Source: Niveispirillum cyanobacteriorum (GTDB taxonomy: Bacteria > Pseudomonadota > Alphaproteobacteria > Azospirillales > Azospirillaceae). Taken from it: a DNA stretch of 64,000 bases. Under the pieces are notes generated by a model. That model was not told the origin of the DNA. It worked only from the letters and a program-made list of their open reading frames with translations, and did not search any database. Made by a program: the position numbers and the translations under genes. Of this stretch, positions 1-8,214 are shown in pieces. Within the stretch, counting starts at the first letter, position 1. Each line of letters opens with the position of its first letter. The DNA lies in the NCBI RefSeq assembly GCF_002868735.1, contig NZ_CP025613.1:1-64000 (forward strand), written 5' to 3'.

Positions 1-2
1 TC

Positions 3-804
3 GATATCAACAGCATCGACCGGATCGAGCCGACGGACGAGTATGACCCCTATTCGGGCGGCGCTACCGGTTATCACCAGATTGAGCTGGAACATGATGA
101 CGGCCCGGCCTGCGCCATCCTGGTCGCATCGATGATGGCGGCAATGGCAGCCGCGTGCTGGAAAGCTCTAAGGATCGGCTGGTCTACGATCTCTACAAGG
201 ATAGCCGCCTCAGCCAGCGGGGGGCGATGTGCGGGGCAGTGAATCCAACATGTTCGCCCTGTCGATGGACAGCAAGAATGACGATGCCACGGTCCAGTTC
301 TCTCCAACATCCCCGGTGGCCAGTTGGTGCAGAAGGGCACCTATTCGGACCGTGTGACCGTCAATGTCTATCAGTTGATTGACGGAACCCCCTACGGCCC
401 CATCGCATCACGCACGGCGCAGGTGCGCACCAAGGTTCGGTCGGTGGTCAGCGCCAGCGTCATTGTCGATGGCGTCACCCGCCCGCTGAATGGGTCTGTG
501 GGCACGCTGGACCTGGGCGACCTGACACGCGGCGGCGGCGGTCGCTTCGATCTCGATATTTCCGGCAATGGCGACTATTCGCTGTCGCTGTCGTCCAGCA
601 ATGGCGGGCGGCTGGTGGGCGCGGCGGGGTCAGCATCGGCTATCAGCTTTATGTCTCGGGCCGTGCCGTGTCCGTGGCCCGCGGTGCGACCGTCGATCTG
701 GGCGGATCTGGCCGCTATGGGCTGCAGGTACAGACGATGGCGCCGCACAAGCCCTGGCAGGTACCTATTCGGACAGCTTGCTTCTGACCATCACCGCCAA
801 TTAA
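3..804 (+). pseudogene. tandem SCPU-domain (spore coat U) pilin-like protein, frame-broken and 5' truncated
   Basis: Encodes a secreted SCPU-type subunit of the kind found in chaperone-usher pili. Reading on across frames restores one continuous protein. A first SCPU domain ends near the YSDRVTVNVYQ stretch (about 345-375). A second runs from VRSVVSASVIVDG (about 435) to GTYSDSLLLTITAN, with stop 802-804. The reading frame changes five times, near positions 120, 220, 300, 628 and 735, and each change is a single missing base. Several lie at G runs or doubled codons, which suggests uncorrected sequence error, although a genuine pseudogene cannot be excluded. The 5' end lies outside the window. 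A second SCPU gene follows 73 bases downstream, so chaperone and usher genes would be expected to the left. Confidence 0.7.
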
Positions 805-877
805 GATCAGGCCATGATTGACCGTCACGGCGCGGACAAACCGCCGTGGGTGCCCAGAATGGGCGGAAAGGATCGCC

Positions 878-1345
878 ATGGCCTGGCGTTTCACAGGACG
901 GGGATATGGTCCCCTGATTCTCTTGCTTCTGCTGTCCGCCGGGCCCACCCCGGCCCAGAACAGCGCCCAGGGCACCATCACGCTGCGGGCATCTGTACCC
1001 GCCACCTGTGCCGTCAGCCTGTCGACCGAAAACGTGTCCTTGAACCTGAGCAGCGCGGCCATCGTACCCGTGGCAACGGTGGAAGAACGATGTAACGCCG
1101 CCAATGGCTACACGGTCAGCCTGTCCTCCAAGAATGGCGGCGCCTTGTCCTCCGGCACCTCCAGCATCGCCTACACCCTGCATTATGGCGATAGTACCAG
1201 CACCGCCGATGGCAGCCTGACGGCAGGCCGTCCCGTGTCGGGCACGGCGCGGCAGACGGTTCTGTCCGTCTCCGTTCCCGCCGCGACACAGCGTCAGGCC
1301 GGCGATTATGAGGATACGGTCACCATCGCCATCGCCGCCAAATAA
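878..1345 (+). CDS. SCPU-domain (spore coat U) pilin-like subunit
   Basis: A 155-residue exported protein with one SCPU domain, the subunit type of Csu-like chaperone-usher pili. The ATG at 878 follows a GGAAAGG ribosome binding site. It opens a signal peptide (MAWRFTGRG, then a run of leucines, then cleavage after PTPAQ). An upstream in-frame start at 818 would bury the signal peptide, so it was rejected. The mature part begins with GTITLRASVPATCAVSLS, the usual first strand with its conserved cysteine. A second cysteine lies in VEERCNAANGYTVSLSS, giving the expected disulfide. It ends GDYEDTVTIAIAAK, matching the donor-strand end of SCPU domains. It probably shares a transcript with the broken SCPU gene upstream. 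Biofilm or surface attachment is inferred from the family. Confidence 0.8.
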   Translation: MAWRFTGRGYGPLILLLLLSAGPTPAQNSAQGTITLRASVPATCAVSLSTENVSLNLSSAAIVPVATVEERCNAANGYTVSLSSKNGGALSSGTSSIAYTLHYGDSTSTADGSLTAGRPVSGTARQTVLSVSVPAATQRQAGDYEDTVTIAIAAK

Positions 1346-1366
1346 CCCCTGGAGCAAACCCCGCTT

Positions 1367-1786
1367 ATGTCCCATCCCCGCTTCCACCTCGCCTTCCCCG
1401 TCCACGATCTGGCCGCCGCCCGTGGTTTCTACGGCGATCTGCTGGGCTGTCCGGAGGGGCGGTCATCGCCGGAATGGGTGGATTTCGATCTGTATGGTCA
1501 TCAGATCGTGGCCCACCTCGCCCCTGATGAATGCGGATCGGCCGATACCAACCCTGTGGATGGGCATGACGTGCCCGTGCGCCACTTCGGCCTGATCCTG
1601 GATTGGGACGCCTGGCACGCCCTGGCCGATCGGTTCCGTGCCGCCGGTCAGCGCTTCATCATCGAACCCGGCATCCGTTTCAAGGGCCAGGTGGGCGAAC
1701 AGGCCACCATGTTCCTGCTGGACCCGTCCGGCAATGCCCTGGAATTCAAGGCCTTCCGTGACGAGGCGATGATCTTCGCTAAATAG
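1367..1786 (+). CDS. VOC family (glyoxalase/bleomycin-resistance fold) protein
   Basis: A 139-residue cytoplasmic protein of the vicinal-oxygen-chelate superfamily. It opens with [22 protein letters not shown], typical of the first beta-alpha-beta module. It closes with [17 protein letters not shown], where the glutamate of the ALEFK motif is the usual metal ligand of the second module. Candidate metal ligands are His7 in the first strand and the late glutamate. Proteins of this length are single-subunit halves that dimerise. The reaction cannot be told from the sequence: lyase, dioxygenase or drug-binding roles all occur. It starts 21 bases after the SCPU gene but looks functionally unrelated. 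Confidence 0.8.
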   Translation: MSHPRFHLAFPVHDLAAARGFYGDLLGCPEGRSSPEWVDFDLYGHQIVAHLAPDECGSADTNPVDGHDVPVRHFGLILDWDAWHALADRFRAAGQRFIIEPGIRFKGQVGEQATMFLLDPSGNALEFKAFRDEAMIFAK

Positions 1787-1810
1787 CGCCATAGGTAAAA
1801 ATTTTGACCT

Positions 1811-1911
1811 ATAGACCGGCGGCGGCTGCCGCCGCGCGGCCCGTGCCGCGTGAGCCAAGCCGCCGGATGGCGGCGCCCGGCGCCTGAGGGACAAACTTCC
1901 AAAAGGTCTAT
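1811..1911. repeat. REP-like GC-rich intergenic repeat, copy 1, with flanking inverted arms
   Basis: The core at about 1818-1890 carries the block GCGCGGCCCGTGCCGCGT. The same block recurs at 17215-17232, with similar sequence on both sides. The end GCGCCCGGCGCCTGAGGG (1873-1890) matches 34950-34967 at 16 of 18 bases. ATAGACC (1811-1817) and GGTCTAT (1905-1911) form inverted arms around the core. An imperfect palindrome, AGGTAAAAATTTTGACCT, lies just before it (1794-1811). It occupies the gap between the VOC gene and the LdtR-like regulator. It could act as a terminator or as a REP-type mobile repeat. Confidence 0.6.
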
Positions 1912-2024
1912 GTCGCACGCAAGGGCAGGAATACGACCTACGCACTTGCGGTAGCCGCCATACGCGATAATCTATGGACCGGTCGGGATGGGTTATTGTG
2001 GGCCCGACAAGCCAAGAGGCGGTC

Positions 2025-2600
2025 ATGATGGCGGGTGACGAAGGTCGGGGCTTTGGGACGATGATCAAGCTGGCCCGCATGGGCGACGCGCCGATTGAGC
2101 ATGTGGCGGGCGACCGGGCCGAAGCCCCGGTCAGCGAGGTCGCACTTTACGCCGACATTGCGCGCGTCATCGATCATATGCAGCGCCGCCTGCATGATGT
2201 GGTCCGGGTTGAACTGGGCCGCATCGGCGTGGATGACATCAGCCCGATGCAGGTTCTGATGCTGCTGAATATCGGCAGCGATGAGCTGACGGTCCGCGAC
2301 CTGATGGAACGCGGCTATTATCTGGGCTCCAACGCGTCCTATAATCTGAAACATCTGGTCGAACAGGGCTATGTGGATCGCGGCGCTTCGGCCCGCGACC
2401 GCCGCGCGGCCCGCCTGCGTCTGTCGGAAAAGGGTGAATGGCTGTGTGCGGAGATCGGCAAATTGGAAAGCCGGCAGGCGGCACAATTGCTGCGCACCAA
2501 CACCGATGCCACCGACCTGGAAACCACCTATCGCATGCTGCGCCGGCTGGAGCGGCTATGGGGAGATGTCGTGCGCTACGACAGCCGTGGCCAGGACTGA
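2025..2600 (+). CDS. ldtR: MarR-family winged-helix regulator, LdtR type
   Basis: A transcription regulator of the LdtR group, a MarR-family branch found across alphaproteobacteria. Members are known to control L,D-transpeptidase and stress genes. Recognition rests on DVVRVELGRIGVDDISPMQ, the recognition-helix region DELTVRDLMERGYYLGSNASY, and the wing with DRRAARLRLSEKG. Tandem ATGs lie at 2025 and 2028 with AAGAGG 8 bases upstream. The first possible start, ATG 1974, lacks a ribosome binding site and adds an unlikely tail. With the chosen start the protein is 191 residues. It is followed 4 bases later by a DUF2336 gene, so the two are probably cotranscribed. No L,D-transpeptidase gene lies nearby. 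The gene symbol is by family resemblance only. Confidence 0.78.
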   Translation: MMAGDEGRGFGTMIKLARMGDAPIEHVAGDRAEAPVSEVALYADIARVIDHMQRRLHDVVRVELGRIGVDDISPMQVLMLLNIGSDELTVRDLMERGYYLGSNASYNLKHLVEQGYVDRGASARDRRAARLRLSEKGEWLCAEIGKLESRQAAQLLRTNTDATDLETTYRMLRRLERLWGDVVRYDSRGQD

Positions 2601-2604
2601 TCCG

Positions 2605-3798
2605 ATGATGCCCCCCCCGAATTCCGGGGACCCCGACGCGCCCCTGCGTCCCATCCTGCGTTCGCGCCTGAACAGCAGCGATGTGGATCGGCTGTTGCGT
2701 CAGCCTGGTGCGAAGCCCCGCATCGATACCATGACCAAGCTGGTCATGGAGATGGAGGAAGGCGACCTGACCGACGCTGAAAAGCGTCTCGCGCTGGATA
2801 TCCTGCGCGCCTTTGCATCGGATGCTGAAGCCGAAGTGCGAGCCGCCGTCGCCTGGCAGATCCATAACAGCCCCATCCTGACCGCCGGCATGGCGGAAAA
2901 GCTGGCCCGCGACGTGGCGCAGGTGGCGGTTCCCATTCTGAAATATGTGGATGGCCTGCCCGAAAATCTGCTGCTGGAGATTGTGGCCGAACGCGATCCG
3001 CAAAAGCAGCTGGCCATCGCCGGACGCCGCACCGTGTCAGAGGCGGTGTCCGCCGCCCTCGTCGAGACCGGCAATGTCGTCACCGTGGTCCATCTGCTGC
3101 GCAATCGCGGTGCCGCCGTGCGGGAGGCGACGCTGACCCGTGCTGCCGAGCGCTTTGGACAGTTCCGTATCGTGGCGGACAGCATCGCCGCCCGACCGGA
3201 AGTGACCATCGCCATTGTGGAGCGCATGATCGCGCTGGTGTCGGAGGATGTGCGTCAGCAGTTGATCCGCGATCACAATATCGAACCGGCCCTGGCCAAG
3301 CGTCTGGCCGAGGGCGGGCGCGAGGCCGCCACCCTGCGCGTGCTGCAGCCCCTTCTGCTGTCGCGCGAAGATGCGGAAATGGTGGCAAAGCACCTCTATC
3401 GCCAGGGCAGGCTGACGCCGCAGGTCCTGTTTCGCGCACTGTGCGCCGGTGACCTGGAGTTTTTCGTGGCCGGCATGGCGGCCCGCGCCAACATCACGCC
3501 ACAGGCCGCCGGCATCCTGGCCTGGGATGACGGTATCCTGGGCCTGCATTGCCTGATGGAGGCGGCGAACATTCCTGGCACCCTGACCGGCCCCTTCCGC
3601 ACAGCGCAGCAGGTGGCGCTGGAGACGGAGTTCGCCAGCGGCGACTGTCCGCGCGAACATTACCAGCAGCTTGTGCTGGAAGCCCTGTTCGACAAGTTCG
3701 CCGACACGGCGGAACGGGAGGTGGATGAGCTGCTAATGCAGATCTCCGACCAGCCCGGCATCGATATTGGGGCTGCCCTAAACCCCATGCGGTCCTGA
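2605..3798 (+). CDS. DUF2336 domain protein
   Basis: A 397-residue soluble, mostly helical protein of the DUF2336 family, common in alphaproteobacteria and without a settled function. It shows repeated HEAT-like helical pairs, for example DAEAEVRAAVAWQIHNSPIL and GAAVREATLTRAAERFGQ. This suggests a scaffold or protein-binding role. The conserved central part begins with the RLLRQPGAKPRIDTMTKL region. ATG 2605 (with a second ATG at 2608) is taken as start because it falls just after the ldtR stop; the frame stays open further upstream inside ldtR, where it is only a shadow. It probably forms an operon with ldtR upstream and the DUF6065-like gene 3 bases downstream. No catalytic motif is visible. 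Confidence 0.75.
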   Translation: MMPPPNSGDPDAPLRPILRSRLNSSDVDRLLRQPGAKPRIDTMTKLVMEMEEGDLTDAEKRLALDILRAFASDAEAEVRAAVAWQIHNSPILTAGMAEKLARDVAQVAVPILKYVDGLPENLLLEIVAERDPQKQLAIAGRRTVSEAVSAALVETGNVVTVVHLLRNRGAAVREATLTRAAERFGQFRIVADSIAARPEVTIAIVERMIALVSEDVRQQLIRDHNIEPALAKRLAEGGREAATLRVLQPLLLSREDAEMVAKHLYRQGRLTPQVLFRALCAGDLEFFVAGMAARANITPQAAGILAWDDGILGLHCLMEAANIPGTLTGPFRTAQQVALETEFASGDCPREHYQQLVLEALFDKFADTAEREVDELLMQISDQPGIDIGAALNPMRS

Positions 3799-3801
3799 GC
3801 C

Positions 3802-4542
3802 ATGAAGCTCACCTGCTACGCCATGCATGGGGAGCCACCGCTGCTACGCGCGGCCCCCGCGACCCGCGACTGGATGGATGGCACGCCCCAGGCCTATGCC
3901 TATCGCTGCCTCCCCCTGAACATTGCGAACGCCCATGGCTGGGAAATCCTGTGCCGCACCGGCTTCACGGCCCATTGGGATGGCGGCGCATCCAAGGATG
4001 CCATCGTGATTACGCCCGATCCCGGCACCGTAGCGCCGGCCATCAGCCATTTCGGCTCCGGCGTCCTGACCTTCCATATTGAGGCGGTGTTTCGCACCGA
4101 ACCGGGATGGAGCCTCTATGCCCAAGGCCCGGTGAATGCGCCCAAGGACGGCATCGCGCCCCTGACCGGCATTATCGAGACGGACTGGGCACCCTACAGT
4201 TTCACCATGAATTGGAAATTCACCGCCCTTGGCCGCGTCGCCCGGTTCGACGCAGGCGAGCCGTTCTGCGCGATTTTCCCGATCCAGCGCCGGCTGCTGG
4301 AAAGTGTGGAGCCTGAAATCCGCTCCCTGAAGGACGACCCGGAACTGGAACAGCGCTTCCAGGAATGGTCCACGGGCCGCCTGCGCTTCAACGCCGACCT
4401 GGCACAGCCGGGATCGGCGGCCCAGGCCGAGAAGTGGCAGAAAAGCTACTATCTCGGCCTCAACCCCGATGGCAGCCCCGCCGACCCGGATCATTTGATC
4501 AAGCTGCGTCCGCCGGGGTTCGTGGACAAGCGCGGGACGTAG
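3802..4542 (+). CDS. conserved hypothetical protein, DUF6065-like
   Basis: A 246-residue soluble protein resembling the DUF6065 family as I recall it; function unknown. No signal peptide or membrane segment is present. Notable stretches are RCLPLNIANAHGWEILC near residues 33-50, and FGSGVLTFHIEAVFRTEPGW, which looks like a beta-rich core. The motif APYSFTMNWKFT is followed by a helical C-terminal third containing QAEKWQKSYYLGLNPDG. The start lies 3 bases after the DUF2336 stop, implying translational coupling. The gene converges on the aldo/keto reductase with only 10 bases between the two stops, so no separate terminator fits. Confidence 0.6.
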   Translation: MKLTCYAMHGEPPLLRAAPATRDWMDGTPQAYAYRCLPLNIANAHGWEILCRTGFTAHWDGGASKDAIVITPDPGTVAPAISHFGSGVLTFHIEAVFRTEPGWSLYAQGPVNAPKDGIAPLTGIIETDWAPYSFTMNWKFTALGRVARFDAGEPFCAIFPIQRRLLESVEPEIRSLKDDPELEQRFQEWSTGRLRFNADLAQPGSAAQAEKWQKSYYLGLNPDGSPADPDHLIKLRPPGFVDKRGT

Positions 4543-4552
4543 AGCCGCACCG

Positions 4553-5545
4553 TCACTTCTCACTATCCATATGGGCCAGCAACGCCGCCGGATAGCGTTC
4601 CCCCGCTGCTGCCCCTGCGGGTACCGCCGCCTCAATGGCCGACAGTTCTGCGCCCGACAGCACCAGCCCTGCCGCCCCCAAACTCTCACTCAGCCGATCC
4701 CGCCGCCGCGCCCCGATCACTGGCACGATATCCGCCCCGCGTGAGGCGACCCAGGCGATGGCCACCTGCGCCACGCTGGCCCCGATACGCGCTGCCACAC
4801 CGCGCAGCGCCTCGACCAGAGCCAGATTATGATCCAGGTTCGGCCCCTGGAACCGCGGGCTCATGGCGCGAAAGCCGGCATTGCTGGTCTCCTTCGACCA
4901 GTGTCCGCTGATCAACCCGCGTGACAGCACGCCATAGGCCGTGATGCCGATGCCCAGTTCGCGGCAGGTGGGCAGGATCGCGGCCTCAATCCCCCGGCTG
5001 ATCAGGGAATATTCGATCTGCAGGTCGCTGATCGGGTGCACCGCCGCCGCGCGGCGGATCGTGTCCGCCCCCACTTCCGACAGGCCGATATGGCGGACAT
5101 AGCCTTGCCGGACCAGATCGGCGATGGCCCCCACCGTCTCCTCAATCGGCACCGTGCTGTCCAGCCGGGAGGGGCGGTAAATGTCGATATAGTCGGTGCC
5201 CAGCCGTTTCAGGCTATAGGCCACAAAATTGCGCACCGATTGCGGACGCCCATCATAGCCCAGAAAGGCCCCGTCCGGCCCGCGCACAGCCCCGAACTTC
5301 ACCGACAGCACCACATCCTCGCGCCGCCGCTCCTTCAGGGCTTCCGCGATCAGCATCTCATTATGGCCCATGCCATAGAAATCGCCCGTATCCAGGACAT
5401 TGATCCCGGCATCCAGGGCAGCATGAATGGTGGCAATGCTTTCGGCCCGGTCGGCGGGGCCATACATATCGGACATGCCCATACAACCCAGGGCAAGCGG
5501 GGGGGTGGCAGGCCCGTGGGCCCAGATAGTGCGGTGCGTCAGCAT
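4553..5545 (-). CDS. aldo/keto reductase family oxidoreductase
   Basis: A 330-residue NADPH-dependent (beta/alpha)8-barrel reductase. Three of the four classical catalytic residues are recognisable: aspartate in NVLDTGDFYG, tyrosine in the same stretch, and lysine in VVLSVKFG. The histidine normally found in a QHR-like motif is replaced: the sequence reads DYIDIYRPSRLDSTVPIE. The cofactor-binding end has IVPVIGARRRDRL, as expected. ATG 5545 is preceded by GGAGAG. It is divergent from a LysR regulator 101 bases away, the usual arrangement for a regulated reductase. The substrate is unknown. Loss of the histidine may shift activity or substrate, but related subfamilies with a non-histidine residue exist. 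Confidence 0.85.
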   Translation of the reverse strand: MLTHRTIWAHGPATPPLALGCMGMSDMYGPADRAESIATIHAALDAGINVLDTGDFYGMGHNEMLIAEALKERRREDVVLSVKFGAVRGPDGAFLGYDGRPQSVRNFVAYSLKRLGTDYIDIYRPSRLDSTVPIEETVGAIADLVRQGYVRHIGLSEVGADTIRRAAAVHPISDLQIEYSLISRGIEAAILPTCRELGIGITAYGVLSRGLISGHWSKETSNAGFRAMSPRFQGPNLDHNLALVEALRGVAARIGASVAQVAIAWVASRGADIVPVIGARRRDRLSESLGAAGLVLSGAELSAIEAAVPAGAAAGERYPAALLAHMDSEK

Positions 5546-5646
5546 GATGGCTCTCCGTGATGGGTTTCAACTGTTCCCATCGTGCCACCGCCCGGACTGT
5601 GCGATAATCTACCTTAATCAACATGACCTGTTCGGAAATTCGTACA
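5546..5646. promoter_or_regulatory. divergent promoter region between aldo/keto reductase and LysR gene
   Basis: This 101-base gap holds both 5' regions. It is less GC-rich around 5598-5645 (GATAATCTACCTTAATCAAC), where LysR T-N11-A sites usually lie. No exact operator can be fixed from one sequence. The region is called from gene arrangement and base composition. Confidence 0.45.
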
Positions 5647-6540
5647 ATGAAGCCCCACTCCTTGGCCGATCTCGACGCCTTCCTGTCGGTGGCCCGTCAC
5701 CGCAACTTCCGCCGTGCCGCCCGCGACCGGGGCGTCTCGGCCTCCACCCTGTCCCAGGCCGTGCGCGACCTGGAGGAAGCCATCGGCATTCGTTTGCTGC
5801 ATCGCACAACGCGCAGCGTAACCCCGACAGAGGCAGGCCAGCGCCTGATCGACAGCCTGTCACCCGCCATGGATGCCGTGACCCAGGCGCTGGATGGGCT
5901 GAACGATTACCGCAACAGCACCTTCGGCACCCTGCGCCTTAATGTGCCCTCCATCGTGGCCCGCGCCATCCTGCCCGACTTGCTGGCCCCGTTCCTGACT
6001 TCCCATCCCGGCATAAGGCTGGATGTGGAGGATAACAACGCCCTGGTCGATATCTTCGCCGCCGGCTTCGATGCCGGCGTGCGGTATGAGGAGGCGTTGG
6101 CCCAGGACATGGTGGCCATCCCCATCGGCCCACGGGTTCAGCGATATGTGCTGGCCGCCTCACCCGCCCATATTGCGCAGCATGGGCTGCCGCAGCATCC
6201 GACCGACCTGCTGTCCCGCCCCTGCCTGCGCCATCGTTTTCACGATGCCGGCCCCTTGGCGTGGGAGTTTGAGCGGCAGGGGGAGGTGCTGAAACTGCAC
6301 CCGGAGGGGCCGCTGGTCAGTTCCAACACCCCCCTGCTGCTGCGCGCCGCCCTGGACGGGCTGGGCTGGATTTACACGTTCGAGGATTTGCTGGCTGACC
6401 ATTTCGCCGCCGGCACCCTGGTTCCGGCCCTGCGGGACTGGTCGCTCTCCTTCTCCGGCCCGTTTCTTTATTACAGCAGCCGCCGGCACGTGCCGGGGCC
6501 GCTGCGGGCGCTGGTGGATTGGTTGCGGCGGATTTCTTGA
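5647..6540 (+). CDS. LysR-family transcriptional regulator
   Basis: A 297-residue LysR-type regulator. The N-terminal winged helix-turn-helix is clear: FLSVARHRNFRRAARDRG, then STLSQAVRDLEEAIG, then LLHRTTRSVTPTEAG. A co-inducer domain follows, with FGTLRLNVPSIVARAILPDLL and DAGVRYEEALAQDMVAIPIG, as in the group that regulates neighbouring oxidoreductases. The ATG at 5647 fits the family start (MKPHSLADLDAFLSVA); an earlier in-frame start at 5623 adds eight atypical residues. It is divergent from the aldo/keto reductase, which is its likely target, and may repress itself. The inducer is unknown. Confidence 0.85.
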   Translation: MKPHSLADLDAFLSVARHRNFRRAARDRGVSASTLSQAVRDLEEAIGIRLLHRTTRSVTPTEAGQRLIDSLSPAMDAVTQALDGLNDYRNSTFGTLRLNVPSIVARAILPDLLAPFLTSHPGIRLDVEDNNALVDIFAAGFDAGVRYEEALAQDMVAIPIGPRVQRYVLAASPAHIAQHGLPQHPTDLLSRPCLRHRFHDAGPLAWEFERQGEVLKLHPEGPLVSSNTPLLLRAALDGLGWIYTFEDLLADHFAAGTLVPALRDWSLSFSGPFLYYSSRRHVPGPLRALVDWLRRIS

Positions 6541-6553
6541 CGAGCACGCATGT

Positions 6554-7081
6554 CTATCGGCACTGCCAGATTTGCCAAAGAGCGCTCGCCAGACAGAGTG
6601 TCGCAACAGCCAGCACAAACAAGCCCCACACAGGTTCGCGCACCATAACCGCCCCGGCGATAGGCACCCAGCAAAGGGCCGCCGTCACGTCGAAGACCAG
6701 CGCTTCGCGTGGCTGATCGGCCCACAGGCTGACGGTCTGGCCGGCGCGCATCCAGCGCCCCCCAACCCACAACAGCAGGATGTTCAGCAACAAATTGCCT
6801 GCCAGCCCGGCGGCACCCGTTAATATCAGGGCCTCCCCCAGTCCTTCCCACCAAAGAATAACGGAGAGTTTCAATAGCAGAATGTGGAAGCAGGCCAATG
6901 CTGCCGCCAGTTTCGGCAACCACCCGGCCCAATCCGGTGACAACTGACGCAGATGGCCCGCAGATGATCCTTCATCATTCCGTGGGCGCAGGAACCTTGG
7001 GATGGCTGCACGGGGCCAAGCAGGTGACCAGGATAGCGGTGCATAATAGACTTGCCCGTCCTCATCCACGAACAGGGGCAT
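6554..7081 (-). CDS. four-helix membrane protein, paralog array member 4
   Basis: A 175-residue predicted inner-membrane protein of unknown function. It is the last and most diverged of four tandem relatives. The short N-terminus MPLFVDEDGQVYYAP echoes the LYQDDxGxLYW start of its neighbours. Hydrophobic segments lie roughly at residues 60-80, 85-110, 130-150 and 150-170. The shared arginine-rich RPQPW motif is reduced to WADQP. The ATG at 7081 shares its A with the TGA of the gene upstream (TGATG), after GGAGGGG, so translation is coupled. A GTG at 7084 is a less likely start. It ends 13 bases from the convergent LysR gene. Confidence 0.6.
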   Translation of the reverse strand: MPLFVDEDGQVYYAPLSWSPAWPRAAIPRFLRPRNDEGSSAGHLRQLSPDWAGWLPKLAAALACFHILLLKLSVILWWEGLGEALILTGAAGLAGNLLLNILLLWVGGRWMRAGQTVSLWADQPREALVFDVTAALCWVPIAGAVMVREPVWGLFVLAVATLCLASALWQIWQCR

Positions 7082-7650
7082 CACCCCTCCCCCGTCGCCA
7101 ACGCCACGCCAATCGCCCTTCGCTCCCGCCGCACGGCCTGTACCCGACCCCAGAGCAGCCAGACCCAGACCAGCGCCAGAAAGATGGATGGCCCGTCCCC
7201 ATCCATCACATCCAGCCCTTTGACCCAGGTCAGCACATAAAGCGGCCCAGCGAACGATAGGATCAGGGCAAGGCGTAGCAGGCGTGGCGGCCAGGGCTGC
7301 ACCGGGGCAAGCCGCACCGCCCCCTCAAATGGCATACCCCGCGTACAGAACTCCGTTACGAAGAACAGCCGCAGCGCCGCACACCACAGAAAGCCCGCAA
7401 CCGAAAGGCCCAACGCCAAAGGCCAGTCCCGCTGCGCCAGCAGCAATGCGGCCATCGTCAGGCCCAACCCCAGCGCCATGGCACCGACACAGCCACCCCG
7501 CAACCATCCCGTCCGATCCTCCCGGATGCGGGCAATGCGCGGCCTGATCCCCTGCGCCACCCGCTCCGCCGACAAAACCGGCGGTTCCAGCAGCGGTACA
7601 ACGCGGTCATGCCAGTAAAGATGGCCGTGGTCATCCTGATAAAGCGGCAT
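7081..7650 (-). CDS. four-helix membrane protein, paralog array member 3
   Basis: A 189-residue predicted membrane protein of unknown function. It begins MPLYQDDHGHLYWHD, nearly the same as member 1 of the array. About 45 polar residues are followed by hydrophobic pairs at roughly 53-75 and 78-100. Then comes the intermembrane motif RLAPVQPWPPRLLRLA, a degraded form of the RLLRPQPWG motif of members 1 and 2, and two more hydrophobic segments. The C-terminus is basic (VRRERRAIG) and likely cytoplasmic. It follows member 2 after 15 bases and overlaps member 4 by one base. No enzyme or binding motif is visible. Confidence 0.62.
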   Translation of the reverse strand: MPLYQDDHGHLYWHDRVVPLLEPPVLSAERVAQGIRPRIARIREDRTGWLRGGCVGAMALGLGLTMAALLLAQRDWPLALGLSVAGFLWCAALRLFFVTEFCTRGMPFEGAVRLAPVQPWPPRLLRLALILSFAGPLYVLTWVKGLDVMDGDGPSIFLALVWVWLLWGRVQAVRRERRAIGVALATGEG

Positions 7651-7665
7651 CGCGGTGAGCCCCCG

Positions 7666-8214
7666 TTAACTGACCAGCGGGCCCGCATCAGGTCGGCTGT
7701 GCCGTATGACGCGCACAAGCTGGATGGATTCGCGCAGGCATTCCAGGGCAAACAGGGCCAAGATCAACTCCCACCACCAGTCCAAGGGCTTCTCTGGCTG
7801 CCACACACGCGCCAACCACAAAAGCGAAATGATTATTGCGGCGCTCGACAGCGTTTGTGCCAGACGCAGAATGGCAAGGCCCCAAGGTTGGGGCCGGATC
7901 AGGCGTAGCGGTCCCTGCACCTGAACTCTTCTCATCCCAAACAGCCAGATCGAGATGCTGGCTGCAAGAAACAGGAACCAGCCTGCAAACAGGCTTACAA
8001 GACCGAAAGGGTTGTTACTGACCATCACCTGGAAAAGCCCAAGCGCAGACAGCGCAATCGTGCCGGACCCCACAGCCCATCCAATGATGTTGCAGGCCGG
8101 CAGAAAAGGCGCCCGCACCGCCAGCACTGTAGGGGTATTCACCCCTTCTTGTTGCTCAAGATCGGTGCGCGGGGACCAGCAACATTGCGCCGCCTGATCA
8201 AGGTAGATCGGCAT
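7666..8214 (-). CDS. four-helix membrane protein, paralog array member 2
   Basis: A 182-residue predicted membrane protein, function unknown. It begins MPIYLDQAAQCCWSP, a variant of the array's N-terminal motif in which the glycine-tyrosine pair is lost. Hydrophobic segments lie roughly at 40-62, 70-92, 118-138 and 145-162. Between helices 2 and 3 is LRLIRPQPWGLAILRLAQTLS, almost the same as in member 1. That shows duplication rather than chance similarity. Its start overlaps the end of member 1 by 17 bases, so the two are cotranscribed and probably coupled. Confidence 0.62.
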   Translation of the reverse strand: MPIYLDQAAQCCWSPRTDLEQQEGVNTPTVLAVRAPFLPACNIIGWAVGSGTIALSALGLFQVMVSNNPFGLVSLFAGWFLFLAASISIWLFGMRRVQVQGPLRLIRPQPWGLAILRLAQTLSSAAIIISLLWLARVWQPEKPLDWWWELILALFALECLRESIQLVRVIRHSRPDAGPLVS

